Positions 23,801 to 33,432 of a DNA stretch of 45,258 nt are shown piece after piece. The DNA comes from Polysphondylium violaceum (lineage: Eukaryota > Evosea > Eumycetozoa > Dictyosteliales > Dictyosteliaceae): the NCBI GenBank assembly GCA_000277445.1, contig AJWJ01000148.1:1-45258 (forward strand), written 5' to 3'. Under the pieces are notes generated by a model, which saw only the letters and a program-made list of their open reading frames with translations, made no database searches and had not been told where the DNA came from. Within the stretch, counting starts at the first letter, position 1. Every line of letters starts with the position of its first letter. A program made the translations under genes and the position numbers.

Positions 23801-24420
23801 AATGCACTATCTATTCTAAGATACCAATTGGGAATTATTTATAGATATCTAACTCCACTAAAATTGGCTTCGCTTTGGAAGAAATTGTTATTAAGATTAG
23901 ATTCTCATTTGTTTAAACTATTGGTAGATTATAGACCTAAATTCACTTTTACAGGTAATTATTATTTATTTACCTATATATAGAAATGATCATATACTAA
24001 TAACTAACAAATTATAAATAGATGGTAAACAGTTTTCCAAAGATATGAAGACTCTATTTTTGATATTTCATGCTTTTTCCAATGCACCAGAAAACTATAT
24101 GAAAAAGTTTGTATTTAGATATATATATATATCCATTATCTCCCATTTAAAGTAATCTTTTATATTAACACACTTAATCATACACCCACCTCACCACACA
24201 CCACGTGATTTAATCAACACACATTCACAACACTATATTTAGAATAAGGGAAGCATGTATTTTACTTAAAATGGATAATCATGAGTTGCAATTATTTAAG
24301 GAAGAGTTTAATATGAAATCTAATCTCGATCTCGAGGAAGAGCTGCTCGCTAGTAGATCTCTCTTTAATTTAACATCTAATCAAGTGCAAGAGATACTAA
24401 AACTCAGAATAAACATTTAA
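20887..24420 (+). CDS. rint1: RINT1/TIP20-family vesicle tethering protein (NRZ/Dsl1 complex)
   Basis: Seven exons (20887-21096, 21163-21395, 21458-23177, 23258-23472, 23542-23954, 24022-24106, 24243-24420) join in frame to 1017 residues, the size range expected of the family. RINT1 works with NAG/Sec39 and ZW10 at the ER to capture Golgi-derived COPI vesicles. An N-terminal coiled coil (residues about 70-135) precedes the alpha-helical body. The C-terminal third has the family signature: LLRLVTDRYSLL, FFIKIQMDLLIRYKGEL, SILRYQLGIIYRYLTP, LASLWKKLLLRLDSHLF and the final KIREACILLKM to VQEILKLRINI. Ser/Asn-rich loops interrupt it at several places. All introns are 61-136 nt and GT..AG. The short 85-nt sixth exon is supported by frame on both sides. 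Confidence 0.85.
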
Positions 24421-25011
24421 ATAAGTTTTATACAATAGTGTCATATTTTTAATTTGGGAGGGAAATCAGCAATATCGAAAAAAAGTACACAACATTTTAA
24501 ATGTGTTTAATCAATATCAATAAAAATATCGAAAAAAAAAAAACCTACAAAATAACCCCACATCCCCCATTAACACCCACCACTCATTTCCATTTTTTTT
24601 GAAATTTTCACCATTTTTTTTTTATTTTAATTTAATTTAATTTAATTTTTTTGTGTACTATAGTAGGAGTCCTATTTCATTCATTTCTTTTGTGCATTTA
24701 TGTCCCAAGAAACCAAGCAATTAATTCATACATACTCCTTTTTTATTTTCTATATTTATTTAGGTTATGTGTAAAACAAAACTAATATAAACATACACTT
24801 TTGTACAATTTAAATATTTCCATAAAAAATTTAAATATAATATATTACTATAAAGCCATTTTACAGATATATATACACATATTTATATATACATTACACC
24901 TATTTTATAGTTCATTTCCGCGAGTCAGTGTCATATTCATTCACTCACACACCCATTCCCACACTCTATTTCTTTTTTTAAATAATTTTCAACATATTAT
25001 AAAATACAAAA
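24421..25011. other. Intergenic region between tandem genes
   Basis: AT-rich sequence with A-runs at 24532-24543, a TTTAA repeat near 24626-24646, and a CACTCACACACCCATTCCC patch at about 24940-24962 close to the downstream start. No gene was seen. Confidence 0.4.
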
Positions 25012-25751
25012 ATGAGATGGAAAGAAAGCATAATAGATGATCAGTTTTCATTTTTATATTCTATAGGTTCTTTTATATTTTTGTTTTTAGTTCAATTGGT
25101 AGGTAGATTAGTAGATTGATCAGGAATGTTGATAGGGTAGCAATGGGAATCTAATTCATGTATTGCTTCAACTCTAATATAGGCTGGTTTAGGTGTGATA
25201 GCATATGGTTTATTTTATTTTTTCGACTACAACCATACAAATGATTATAGATTACCTTTACTATGGGCAGCGGCTGTATTTTCAACTATAGCTTGTATTT
25301 TTATTTCTGTTTCTTCATTTACAAGTCATATTCATTTCCTTAAATTTGTAGGTGTTTAGATACAGATACATAGATTGATAAATGATTAGGGAATGTTCAT
25401 TCTAACATAAAAATAACAATAATACAACAACCATAGGGTATTTTGATTATGATTTGTACATTTTTATATATGGAGTTTACCATTGGATTATTGATTTGGT
25501 CTAGAGATTCGGATATTAAAAAACTTAAATATTGTAGGCTACCAGTAGAAGAATCAACATGTGTTCCCGTGTGGAATCAACCATTTTGTGGAGTACATAT
25601 TCAAGAGCAATGTAACAGAACCCAACACGGATTCTTTTTAATTTTAGCAGGCCAAATAACAATCTCTGCCGTTCATATATTTTATTTAATTTTCTCTGTT
25701 TTACAAGTGGTTTCACTTGATAGAAAATCTAAATATGTTTTAATTAATTAA
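25012..25751 (+). CDS. Multi-pass (about four-span) membrane protein, family unknown
   Basis: Three exons, 25012-25098, 25183-25347 and 25437-25751, join in phase 0 to 188 residues. Hydrophobic segments are at about 14-45 (FLYSIGSFIFLFLVQL then AGLGVIAYGLFYFF, with the first intron between them), 57-80, 85-105 and 145-170. A loop between the last two spans contains four Cys (KYCRLP, STCVP, QPFCG, EQCNR) with an NRT glycosylation site, so it probably faces the lumen or exterior. The layout recalls tetraspanin or claudin-like proteins, but the CCG motif of tetraspanins is absent. No function can be assigned. The first exon encodes only 29 residues; the in-frame join and hydrophobic pattern support it. 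Confidence 0.65.
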
Positions 25752-26903
25752 TTAGGTAAAAAATGTATCGATAACAAACAACACAAACAGGTATCTGTAA
25801 AGTACAAAAGATACTAGTATATATTATCTTTTCTTTACATCTGACACTGTCTCATACTCCTTTTAAAAATGCAATTAATAAAATTGGTAAAAACCCTCCC
25901 CCATCTTAGAGATTTAAAAAATTCAGTTGTTACTTTTTTCACATTTTCATTTCAATTAATTTTAAAACTCAATTCTAATACAGGTTTTTGAATGTGCCCA
26001 ATTAATACAAATTACATAAGGATATATATTTCAAATAGGGCTACAAAATTTTGGGAACAGAGTATGATATTAAGCCATTCCTACCTCTTTCTTTGCACAG
26101 ATTAATAATCAGATCAAAGTTGGTCCAATTTGCCCGGTTTGGTTCCTCAATTAAATGTACAGACTATTTAAAATATTGAATTTGGGCCTGGTTGTTTTGA
26201 CATCCAGTCTGTCAAAGAGTAGAGTTTGTGAGGGCAGCTATTCTACTCTGTATTTCAACTCTGTGAAAGTAATAAGGTATAGTAATTCATGTGTGATTGT
26301 GCCTTAGTTGTTGATTATTGAAAAAGTAGAAATCCTTACAATTTAAATAAATGTTCAATCAAAGTCCATCAAAATGTTCAGTTAGGGTCCCACCCCTATT
26401 TATCATTGATGATCCAAGCACATTTATAATTGTTATACAATCTCATCATCTAAAAGGTACTTATCACCAATAATCAGAACAAAAATCAACACATTACCAT
26501 TACTCGTGTAATATCTTTTTAAAATCTTTTCTTGAGATTATGCAAAATTTGATCGTTGGTCACTTTTGATCATAATGTCAAATCTTCTGCTTGCATTTAT
26601 TTTTATTCATTTTGTGGTCTTTATCTCCTTGTATATGTATATAAAAAAATATATAATACAATTGAAATCTATTAATAATTATTTAATAGATGTGTTTTAT
26701 AAAATATAAATAAAATAAATAAATATAATGAAACAAAAAAAAACACTTTAAAATTTAACAACATTTAAAAAAAGAATATCAACCAATGGAGAAATAGTCT
26801 TAAATTTTAAAGTACCTTTTATAATTTTATTTATTTTTTGAGAAAAGTAGTAGATCCATTCTGCTTGGTCCAGAATTGATCCAAATACTTGGGTTTTTAT
26901 GAT
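25752..26903. other. Non-coding stretch with unexplained higher-complexity DNA
   Basis: This 1.15-kb gap lies between a plus-strand gene and the 3' end of the right crystal-protein-like gene. From about 25980 to 26640 the sequence is less A/T-monotonous than other gaps (for example TTTGGGCCTGGTTGTTTTG, CAGTCTGTCAAAGAGTAGAG), yet it has no credible frame on either strand. It may be a decayed gene or element, or a non-coding RNA. From about 26725 it is part of the duplication arm. Confidence 0.35.
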
Positions 26904-28550
26904 TTAGTTATCAATGATTTCCAAGGTGTATAAATTACGAGTATTGCCTCCAACAACTTCAGCTTCAAAATAAACTGAACCTGGCTTTTCAAATTTGTAT
27001 TGTTTACTGACAAACTCAGCTATTGGGCCAGAGGATGATTCAAAGAGTTTTTTGTAGGCAACATTTTCACAATGTGATTTGGTTGCAACATCTCTACTTG
27101 TATCTGGATCTTCAGCATATTCACCTTCTGGAATTTCTCTAATTACCATTTTAATTTGAGCCTTTGAATCAATGTTGGCTAATACTCTAAAAGTTAGATT
27201 CTTTGGTTTGGTGAAATAAAAGCATTTAAAGTATAAACCATTGCTATCACGCGAACTCATTCCTATAGTACCAGTGACTGAATTGACTGAATTTCTACCC
27301 TCTTCTGTTGATGCAAAGGCACCTCTCATAACATTCATTTTTGAGAAATCAGCAATATAGATTCTGTTTGATACTGGAAGACGGTATTGATAGCTTCTAA
27401 AATCCATTCGTGATTCAAGATCCATTTCTAATTCAAAATCCTCTTCATTTCCAGATTTTTTTTCCTTTAGTTTTCCTTCTTCGTTAGTTAGTTGGAGCCA
27501 AATTTGATTGAGATTGTAACGAGTGAGATCACCATATGTCATTTGAGCCAATAATGGTCTATAATCACATTTGAATTTTTTTTCAATTCTCATGCCATGA
27601 TGTCCAGCATTCATCATTCGGGCTTCTAATAACTCATCTTCTGTTTGAGTATTGAGCTTTTTAAAGAATTTACTATAATATCTATGAGCCAATTCAATTG
27701 TTTCATTGGTTTTAGATGCCATAGATTTGTTATTACCAAATCCATTGATAGTTTTTTCAGGTAAACCCCAATCAAGGCCATGGAAATGAGTATCACGCAA
27801 GAATGCAATATACATAACCACTGTTTGGAGATATAATTTGCATAGTAAGTCAATTTTGTCTTCTCTACTAAAGAAGATCAAACATTCCAATAATAAATTT
27901 CTAAATGAACTATAGATTATAATTAAAAAATAAATTAGTATAAAAAAAAAAAAAAATCTTGATAAAAAATTCATACACATGATTTGCAGCCATATACATT
28001 TTAACAGAATCTGAAGTTGGTTTACCTTCTTGCTTTTCTGAATCATATATCAATTCAATTTCAGCAAAACCAAAACCGGCAGAACATAACGATTGAAACT
28101 TTGATTCACAAAACTTTAGAATTTCATCATCGATTTTCTTGTCCATTTTGTTTTCCATATCAGTAATGAGTTTTTTCATTCTCTTTTCAAAATCTGCTTT
28201 ACGGAGATATGGATCTTCAACTGGGAATGCTCTATAATATTATTATTCAAAGTTAATGAGGGTATTCATTTTTAAAAATATAAATTTATAAAAGGTACAA
28301 ACTTTTTCCAAAAAATTGAAAAAACAGAGTTAACTAGACCACCAACTACTGGAATACAATCGATGGTACCTTTAATAATCTCCATGTAATCATCACTGTC
28401 TAATTTGTATTCATCACCCAACACTTTTCTTCCAACGGCGGCCAAAGGACAAAATTTTTCAATGACTGTTAAATCTGGTTCACCTAAGTAAAATAATGTA
28501 AAATTAATAATAAATAAAAATAATGGTTGATAATAAGATTATTTACTCAT
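26904..28550 (-). CDS. Pesticidal-crystal-protein-like (Endotoxin_N-like) protein, whole copy
   Basis: Four exons (28550-28547, 28483-28303, 28231-27977, 27909-26904) join in frame to 481 residues with no break. The first exon is just ATG plus one base. The N-terminal half is helical, with a hydrophobic hairpin (IDCIPVVGGLVNSVFSIFW), a long helix (LLCKLYLQTVVMYIAFLRDT) and a YGDLTRYNLNQIWLQ helix, in the order and spacing of the Cry N-terminal helical bundle. The C-terminal half (RIYIADFSKM, NSVTGTIGMSS, LTFRVLANIDSKAQIKM, GSVYFEAEVVGGNT) is beta-rich, like a jelly-roll end domain. The middle beta-prism domain of bacterial Cry proteins is not evident. No signal peptide is visible. Introns show it is settled in the host genome. 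The family assignment is moderate, and the role in the amoeba is unknown. Confidence 0.6.
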
Positions 28551-28642
28551 ATTTTAATCACTGTTCTGTTATAATTATTATTTACTACTATTACTTTTAA
28601 TTTGACCCTATTTATATAGAAATTAAAAAAAAAAAAATATTC

Positions 28643-28657
28643 CCCACCTAGCTAGTG
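28643..28657. promoter_or_regulatory. GC-rich inverted repeat in the promoter, right copy
   Basis: CCAC and GTGG flank a perfect CTAGCTAG palindrome about 95 nt before the start codon. It occupies the same position as the CCACC/GGTGG repeat of the left copy, although the centre has diverged. Confidence 0.35.
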
Positions 28658-29007
28658 GTGTTCTATTTTTAGAGATTTGGTTAAATGGGATGTTCACTCA
28701 TCTAATTTATAATCGATTAACAATAATAAATTGTTAGTTGGTTAATCTATAAATAACCTAAACCCTCTTACATAAACTAATTTATATATTTATTTATTTT
28801 AACACGTGACCTTCCCTACAATGAAATCTTCCTATTCCTATAGTGCACACTGGAAAACAACTCTTGTTTTTACACCACAGAATATATAAATTTATGAATA
28901 TGAGTGTATAGACACAACAGATTTATTATAACAAATGAGGAGTGGTCGTGTCTCCACAAACTAACTCATGATAAGTCAAAGTGCTCATTGCTACAGAGTG
29001 TTTGATT

Positions 29008-29027
29008 ACCTGATCCCGGAGTCAGGT
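29008..29027. promoter_or_regulatory. Conserved hairpin / palindrome, right copy
   Basis: ACCTGA and TCAGGT arms enclose an 8-nt TCCCGGAG loop. It is the counterpart of 11964-11983 with a paired A:T to G:C stem change, about 460 nt upstream of the start codon. Confidence 0.35.
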
Positions 29028-29426
29028 ACATAAAACATCATAATAGTAATAATTTATTGAGACCCATATGAATAAGATGTTATCACTTTATTCCATTGAG
29101 TTGATTTTAATAAATATCTTTTATAATGTATTTTAAATTATGTTTTTATATATCATAAATAATAGAAGAAATATATATAAATTATCCATCCTATGGGCAA
29201 CCATATTACCGTGATCATTTACCAGCCCACTTTACCATTCTTCAGGACAAAAAAAACGTTATAATATCTGAGATATTTTGTTTTTTTTTTGAAGTTTTTT
29301 TTTGCTAAGCAGGATTTTTTGTTGTGTTTTTATGGCATCATTACTTGAAAACTTAGTTATTTAAATCGTATGAAAGGTATATAAACCTCTGGGGTTTGGT
29401 GAAGGGAACATTGAAATAATAATATA

Positions 29427-31013
29427 ATGGATAAATTGTTTTTTACAATATGGAAGAATAAATTCCTTAGAAATAAGATTAGAAACGAAATATGGAGAGA
29501 TAGAGTAATAGATATTAGTGTTGATTATTTAAAAAATAATCTTAAACAATTGGATAATATCTCTAAACATATTAGACTCGATATCTATCATAAAAATCAA
29601 GTAGAACAGTACATCAACTGTAAGCATAAACATTTAATCAACGAAATTAGATTTAAAATAGACCATGACAGAAAAGTTCAAGAAGAACGTGATTATCAAT
29701 TTGTATCATTAGATTGGAATGTATTTGTTTTTCATCATAATCTTGAAAAGCTTTCAATTGATTTAAATAGTACTCATGTTAGATTGGTAGATGAGGGTGT
29801 TGGAATACCTGCTTTGCCCGATACTTTAGTGGAGCTAAATATTCAAGTACCTGATCAATATTTGAATTTTCTCAATGGTTTGTTGAACAACTTACCTAAG
29901 CAATTAAAGAAACTTACTCTTCCCGATAATTTCCTTCTTACCAAAGAATGTAGACTACCAGAGTCACTGACAGATTTACAGTATAAAGCATCATGTAACA
30001 GTGCAATGAAATTAGTGGTGCCCAATGCCTGTAAAGTTTTAAAGAGCGCTCAGATTACAGCTGTTAATGACCAAGAGGTTCTTTGGGCTTTAGAACAAAA
30101 GTGGATAGGGAACTTGGTCATTAAGGGCACAATTGTTGATCCAAACCTCATTCCAAACAGAATTACAAATCTTACATTCGATTGTAAAGACCAAACCTTT
30201 AAGGCTGGGTCATTACATAACGATATTGTGTCTTTAACGTTACATCATAACATTCAATTACCAAAAGGTATGCTTCCTTCAAAGCTAAAGTATCTCTGCC
30301 TTGTTGATTTTAATCATAGACAAATCGATGAAATTCCATTCCCTTTCCCTTCAAGTTTACAAGAATTAGTTTTGCCAAAGTACACTACTACACTCAAACC
30401 AAATGTTCTTCCAAATGGATTAAAGGTGCTGGATATGCATGCTTACAACAATTCGTTCCAAGCTGGTCATCTACCAAACTCTTTACAACACCTTTTACTC
30501 AATAGTTTTAGAGAAACTGTCAGACCAAATGTTTTACCAAACGGATTGAAAACATTTAGAGCCTTTGATCCAGATATGGAAAGAAACTGTCTCCCTCAAT
30601 CACTTACAAGTCTTCAACTCCCATGCTATAGAGGTAAATTTGATAAAGTTGGTTGTTTATCAAATTTAAAAGAACTTAGAGTACATCAAGTTGATCCATC
30701 TATTGCTACACTCATTCCAAACAATGCCAAAGAATTTAAGTTAACATTCACCACTCCTCAACCTATAGCCAATTTATCAAACAAATCTATTCAAAAATTA
30801 GAACTTGTCTGTCTTGCCATGAAGTTAATCAATTTGAAAAAAATAATTGATCGTAGCCTCCAATTACCTCTTTCATTGCAATCTCTTAAATTAACTGATA
30901 TAGAAGTCAATGTAGCAAATGTAATACCAAATGGTTGTGTTTATTTATCAACAAATAGGCCAATTAACTCAGTGAATTTACCTTCATCTCTTAAAAGTAT
31001 TATATTTAAATAA
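29427..31013 (+). CDS. FNIP-repeat (leucine-rich-repeat-like) protein 1
   Basis: A single exon encodes 528 residues. The N-terminus (MDKLFFTIWKNKFLRNKI) is the basic helical leader shared with the other FNIP genes here and resembles a divergent F-box. From about residue 120 the protein is a chain of 21-23-residue FNIP units: LPxSLxxL followed by a strand and a position such as FxAGxLPNSLQHL, VRPNVLPNGLKTF or LKPNVLPNGLKVL. FNIP repeats are a dictyostelid-expanded LRR relative that forms solenoids for protein contact; individual functions are mostly unknown. The frame remains open for 81 codons beyond the TAA at 31011-31013, so the gene may once have been longer. It is followed in tandem by a second FNIP gene. 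Confidence 0.85.
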   Translation: MDKLFFTIWKNKFLRNKIRNEIWRDRVIDISVDYLKNNLKQLDNISKHIRLDIYHKNQVEQYINCKHKHLINEIRFKIDHDRKVQEERDYQFVSLDWNVFVFHHNLEKLSIDLNSTHVRLVDEGVGIPALPDTLVELNIQVPDQYLNFLNGLLNNLPKQLKKLTLPDNFLLTKECRLPESLTDLQYKASCNSAMKLVVPNACKVLKSAQITAVNDQEVLWALEQKWIGNLVIKGTIVDPNLIPNRITNLTFDCKDQTFKAGSLHNDIVSLTLHHNIQLPKGMLPSKLKYLCLVDFNHRQIDEIPFPFPSSLQELVLPKYTTTLKPNVLPNGLKVLDMHAYNNSFQAGHLPNSLQHLLLNSFRETVRPNVLPNGLKTFRAFDPDMERNCLPQSLTSLQLPCYRGKFDKVGCLSNLKELRVHQVDPSIATLIPNNAKEFKLTFTTPQPIANLSNKSIQKLELVCLAMKLINLKKIIDRSLQLPLSLQSLKLTDIEVNVANVIPNGCVYLSTNRPINSVNLPSSLKSIIFK

Positions 31014-31356
31014 AAAATTTTACTGGTCTGGTACAAAAAGGAATTCTTGGTGAAGGAACCTATTCTACATTTTTTAAAACACCCTCTCAATGTCCAATAT
31101 CTGAAAATACCAAACAAAATTTACAAAGATCAAACGCTTTGTTTAGAGAATGTATATCATATTTTAAAATTAAAAACAAAATCATCGTATCAATTTAATT
31201 TGAATTTTAATCATATCAACACAACAGGGTGTGGTTTTTTTCAAAATGTAAAATGTTAATATTTTTTTTCTTCATTGGGGGGTTAGTGTTTTTTATACAC
31301 ACAAATATTGTTTTATTTTTTCTTTCAATATTGTTCATATAAAGAATAATATATAA
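31014..31356 (+). other. Gap between FNIP genes with two overlapping open frames (possible relic tail)
   Basis: Two overlapping plus frames follow the stop of FNIP gene 1. One continues in the gene's own frame to 31259 (FLVKEPILHFLKHPLNVQYL and onward). The other, about 31010-31198, reads KGILGEGTYSTFFKTPSQ and has codon use typical of the window. A GT..AG pair at 30997-31040 would link the second frame to the FNIP gene, but a 44-nt intron is shorter than the others here. It may be a decayed C-terminal tail or an alternative exon; neither is proven. Confidence 0.3.
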
Positions 31357-33141
31357 ATGTCTACAAATCCTTTTTTAACTAATGAAAATCTCTTTTTCAC
31401 AGTTTTTAGAGATAAATTTCTTAACCACAAGATTAGAAATGAAAAATTTGACAACCAATTATTGACAGTAACAATACCATACTTGAATCATAATCATAAA
31501 AACTTAAAAGATCTTCTGGGCTCAATAACTCTATTTTGTTTTATCGCTACCGAAAAAGACTTGATGGATTATAAAAATTCAAATTACTCTCATATGATCC
31601 AAGGTCTTATATACAAATTACCAGAGCTCAAAGCTGGTTATTTAAAGGATGGCCTGGAAGTAATGGCATTTAATACCGACACACTTTCAATTGAGCCCAA
31701 TTCAATTCCTGATTCAGTATATAAACTAGTGATAAAATCAAAAACCCCTTATTTACCTAAAAATATCTGTCCACCATCATTGAAAATATTTATTTGGTAC
31801 CAATTAAGCTGTAATATTACAAGTGATTTTTTACCAGATGGCTTACTTTATTTGGAATTAAATGTAAGCCCTTTGTTTAGACACCAGTTTAAAATGGTTG
31901 ATTCTTTACCTAGTTCTTTGACTGAAATTACCTGTAATAATTTCCTGGGATTTTTTCCAAAGAATCAATTACCAAACGAATTGAACAAACTTTCATTGGC
32001 CACCGATCTAACAACTTTTTCTCAAAACTTTCCACTCATCTATTCTAAAATTCAACGCTATTCTTTGCTATTGATGGAATCAGTTATGGACTTTTCAGTT
32101 TTGATCGGACATAAAATAACAAAATTGGACCTTGCATGTACATATCACAACAGAATCCATGTTGGTGAATTGCCAGAAACACTTTTAGAACTTTTTTTAA
32201 GAACCTATAATTTCCCACTTGATGCCAATGTGTTCCCACAAGGTTTACAAAAATTAGAGCTGGGTGACTATAATTTAGAGCCCCTCAAACCAAACGTTCT
32301 TCCAGACTCTATTACCGAGATGAAGCTGTATAATTATAATCACCCATTAAATATACAAGTTTTGCCAAATAGTTTAAAAAAACTTTCCCTCATTATTTTC
32401 TCTCAACCACTCTTGCCTGGAAGCCTCCCAAATAGTTTAGAAATATTGTATACGAATCAATTTAATCATCCACTTTTGCCATTAGTTTTGCCAGAGTCTT
32501 TGAAAAAACTAACGATGGCCACATTTAACCAAAAATTAAGAATAGGATCTCTACCTTCAAACTTGCTGCATTTAGAGATCCCGTTATATAAAAGAAAACT
32601 AAAGGAAGGTTGTTTACCAGATAAAATTAAAACATTACTTTTTAATCATCAAAGAAAATTGTTTTTTAATCAAAAGGAAAACATTATCATACCCCCATCA
32701 GTAACTCACTTGATCAGCCATTACAATGGTACAATCATAGTGCCACCATCGGTAAAAGAATTAGAAATCATTTATCATAAAGGTTCTATCATTCCACCCT
32801 CTGTTGAAACTATGACTATCAAAACTCTTGGCAATTCTTGCAAAACCCTAAAACAAGAATTTATTCCAAACAGTGTACAAACATTAAAACTAAGTGGATA
32901 TTTTAAAATTCCATCAGATTCTCTTCCACACTCTGTTAAATCACTAATATATGGTCATTCTTGTAAAGTTAAATCTATTCCCGATCATGTCCAAAAAGTA
33001 GAGATTTTTACCGAAGGAAATCGACCATTTTTGACCATCCCTCTAAATGCCAAATCACTTAAAATACCCACCAATATGTTTAATGGCCCTGGTACATTAA
33101 ACTCTATGATTTTAGAAGATGTATTTCATTATTTTGATTAA
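31357..33141 (+). CDS. FNIP-repeat (leucine-rich-repeat-like) protein 2
   Basis: A single exon encodes 594 residues. The leader (NLFFTVFRDKFLNHKIRNEK) parallels that of the upstream gene (LFFTIWKNKFLRNKIRNE), marking them as tandem paralogues. Residues about 130-560 are FNIP units with clear FNxPL cores: YNHPLNIQVLPNSLKKLSL, FSQPLLPGSLPNSLEIL, FNHPLLPLVLPESLKKL and FNQKLRIGSLPSNLLHL. No enzymatic domain, signal peptide or membrane segment is seen. It probably acts as a cytosolic scaffold or recognition protein. The start is the first ATG in frame, 343 nt after the previous stop. Confidence 0.88.
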   Translation: MSTNPFLTNENLFFTVFRDKFLNHKIRNEKFDNQLLTVTIPYLNHNHKNLKDLLGSITLFCFIATEKDLMDYKNSNYSHMIQGLIYKLPELKAGYLKDGLEVMAFNTDTLSIEPNSIPDSVYKLVIKSKTPYLPKNICPPSLKIFIWYQLSCNITSDFLPDGLLYLELNVSPLFRHQFKMVDSLPSSLTEITCNNFLGFFPKNQLPNELNKLSLATDLTTFSQNFPLIYSKIQRYSLLLMESVMDFSVLIGHKITKLDLACTYHNRIHVGELPETLLELFLRTYNFPLDANVFPQGLQKLELGDYNLEPLKPNVLPDSITEMKLYNYNHPLNIQVLPNSLKKLSLIIFSQPLLPGSLPNSLEILYTNQFNHPLLPLVLPESLKKLTMATFNQKLRIGSLPSNLLHLEIPLYKRKLKEGCLPDKIKTLLFNHQRKLFFNQKENIIIPPSVTHLISHYNGTIIVPPSVKELEIIYHKGSIIPPSVETMTIKTLGNSCKTLKQEFIPNSVQTLKLSGYFKIPSDSLPHSVKSLIYGHSCKVKSIPDHVQKVEIFTEGNRPFLTIPLNAKSLKIPTNMFNGPGTLNSMILEDVFHYFD

Positions 33142-33432
33142 TTTTTAATAATAAATAGATAGTATTATATTTTTAGACACCTAAATTTGATGATCTTTAA
33201 TATCCTCATGATTAATGAGGGTATCACCTTAACATGTATTCTCTCGTATTTACTTGAACTTATATATATAAACCCCAAAGATACCAATTCTTGATGTTGT
33301 GAAAAACATTCTTGAAAAATCAAGCATTTTGCAAAAAAAATAAAAAATTTGAAAAAACTTTTAGTGTTCATTTTTTTTTTCTCTATTACATCCTCTACTT
33401 GTTTCCTTTTATATGATTCTATATTGTTAACA

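Larger units (their letters stand above)
26725..29045 (-). repeat. Right arm of inverted gene duplication
   Basis: This is the reverse-complement counterpart of about 11955-14335. Promoter patches, all exon positions and the 3' flank correspond. The left arm has an extra 15-20 nt in its 3' flank. Limits are approximate because similarity fades rather than ending sharply. Confidence 0.85.
28551..29426. other. Divergent region: promoter of right crystal-protein-like copy and FNIP gene
   Basis: The half nearest the minus-strand gene (to about 29045) is duplicated at 11955-12546 and contains the two conserved inverted repeats. The rest is unique AT-rich DNA leading to the FNIP gene, with TATATAAACC and a short AAACC/GGTTT inverted repeat at 29383-29397 about 30 nt before its start. 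Confidence 0.5.
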
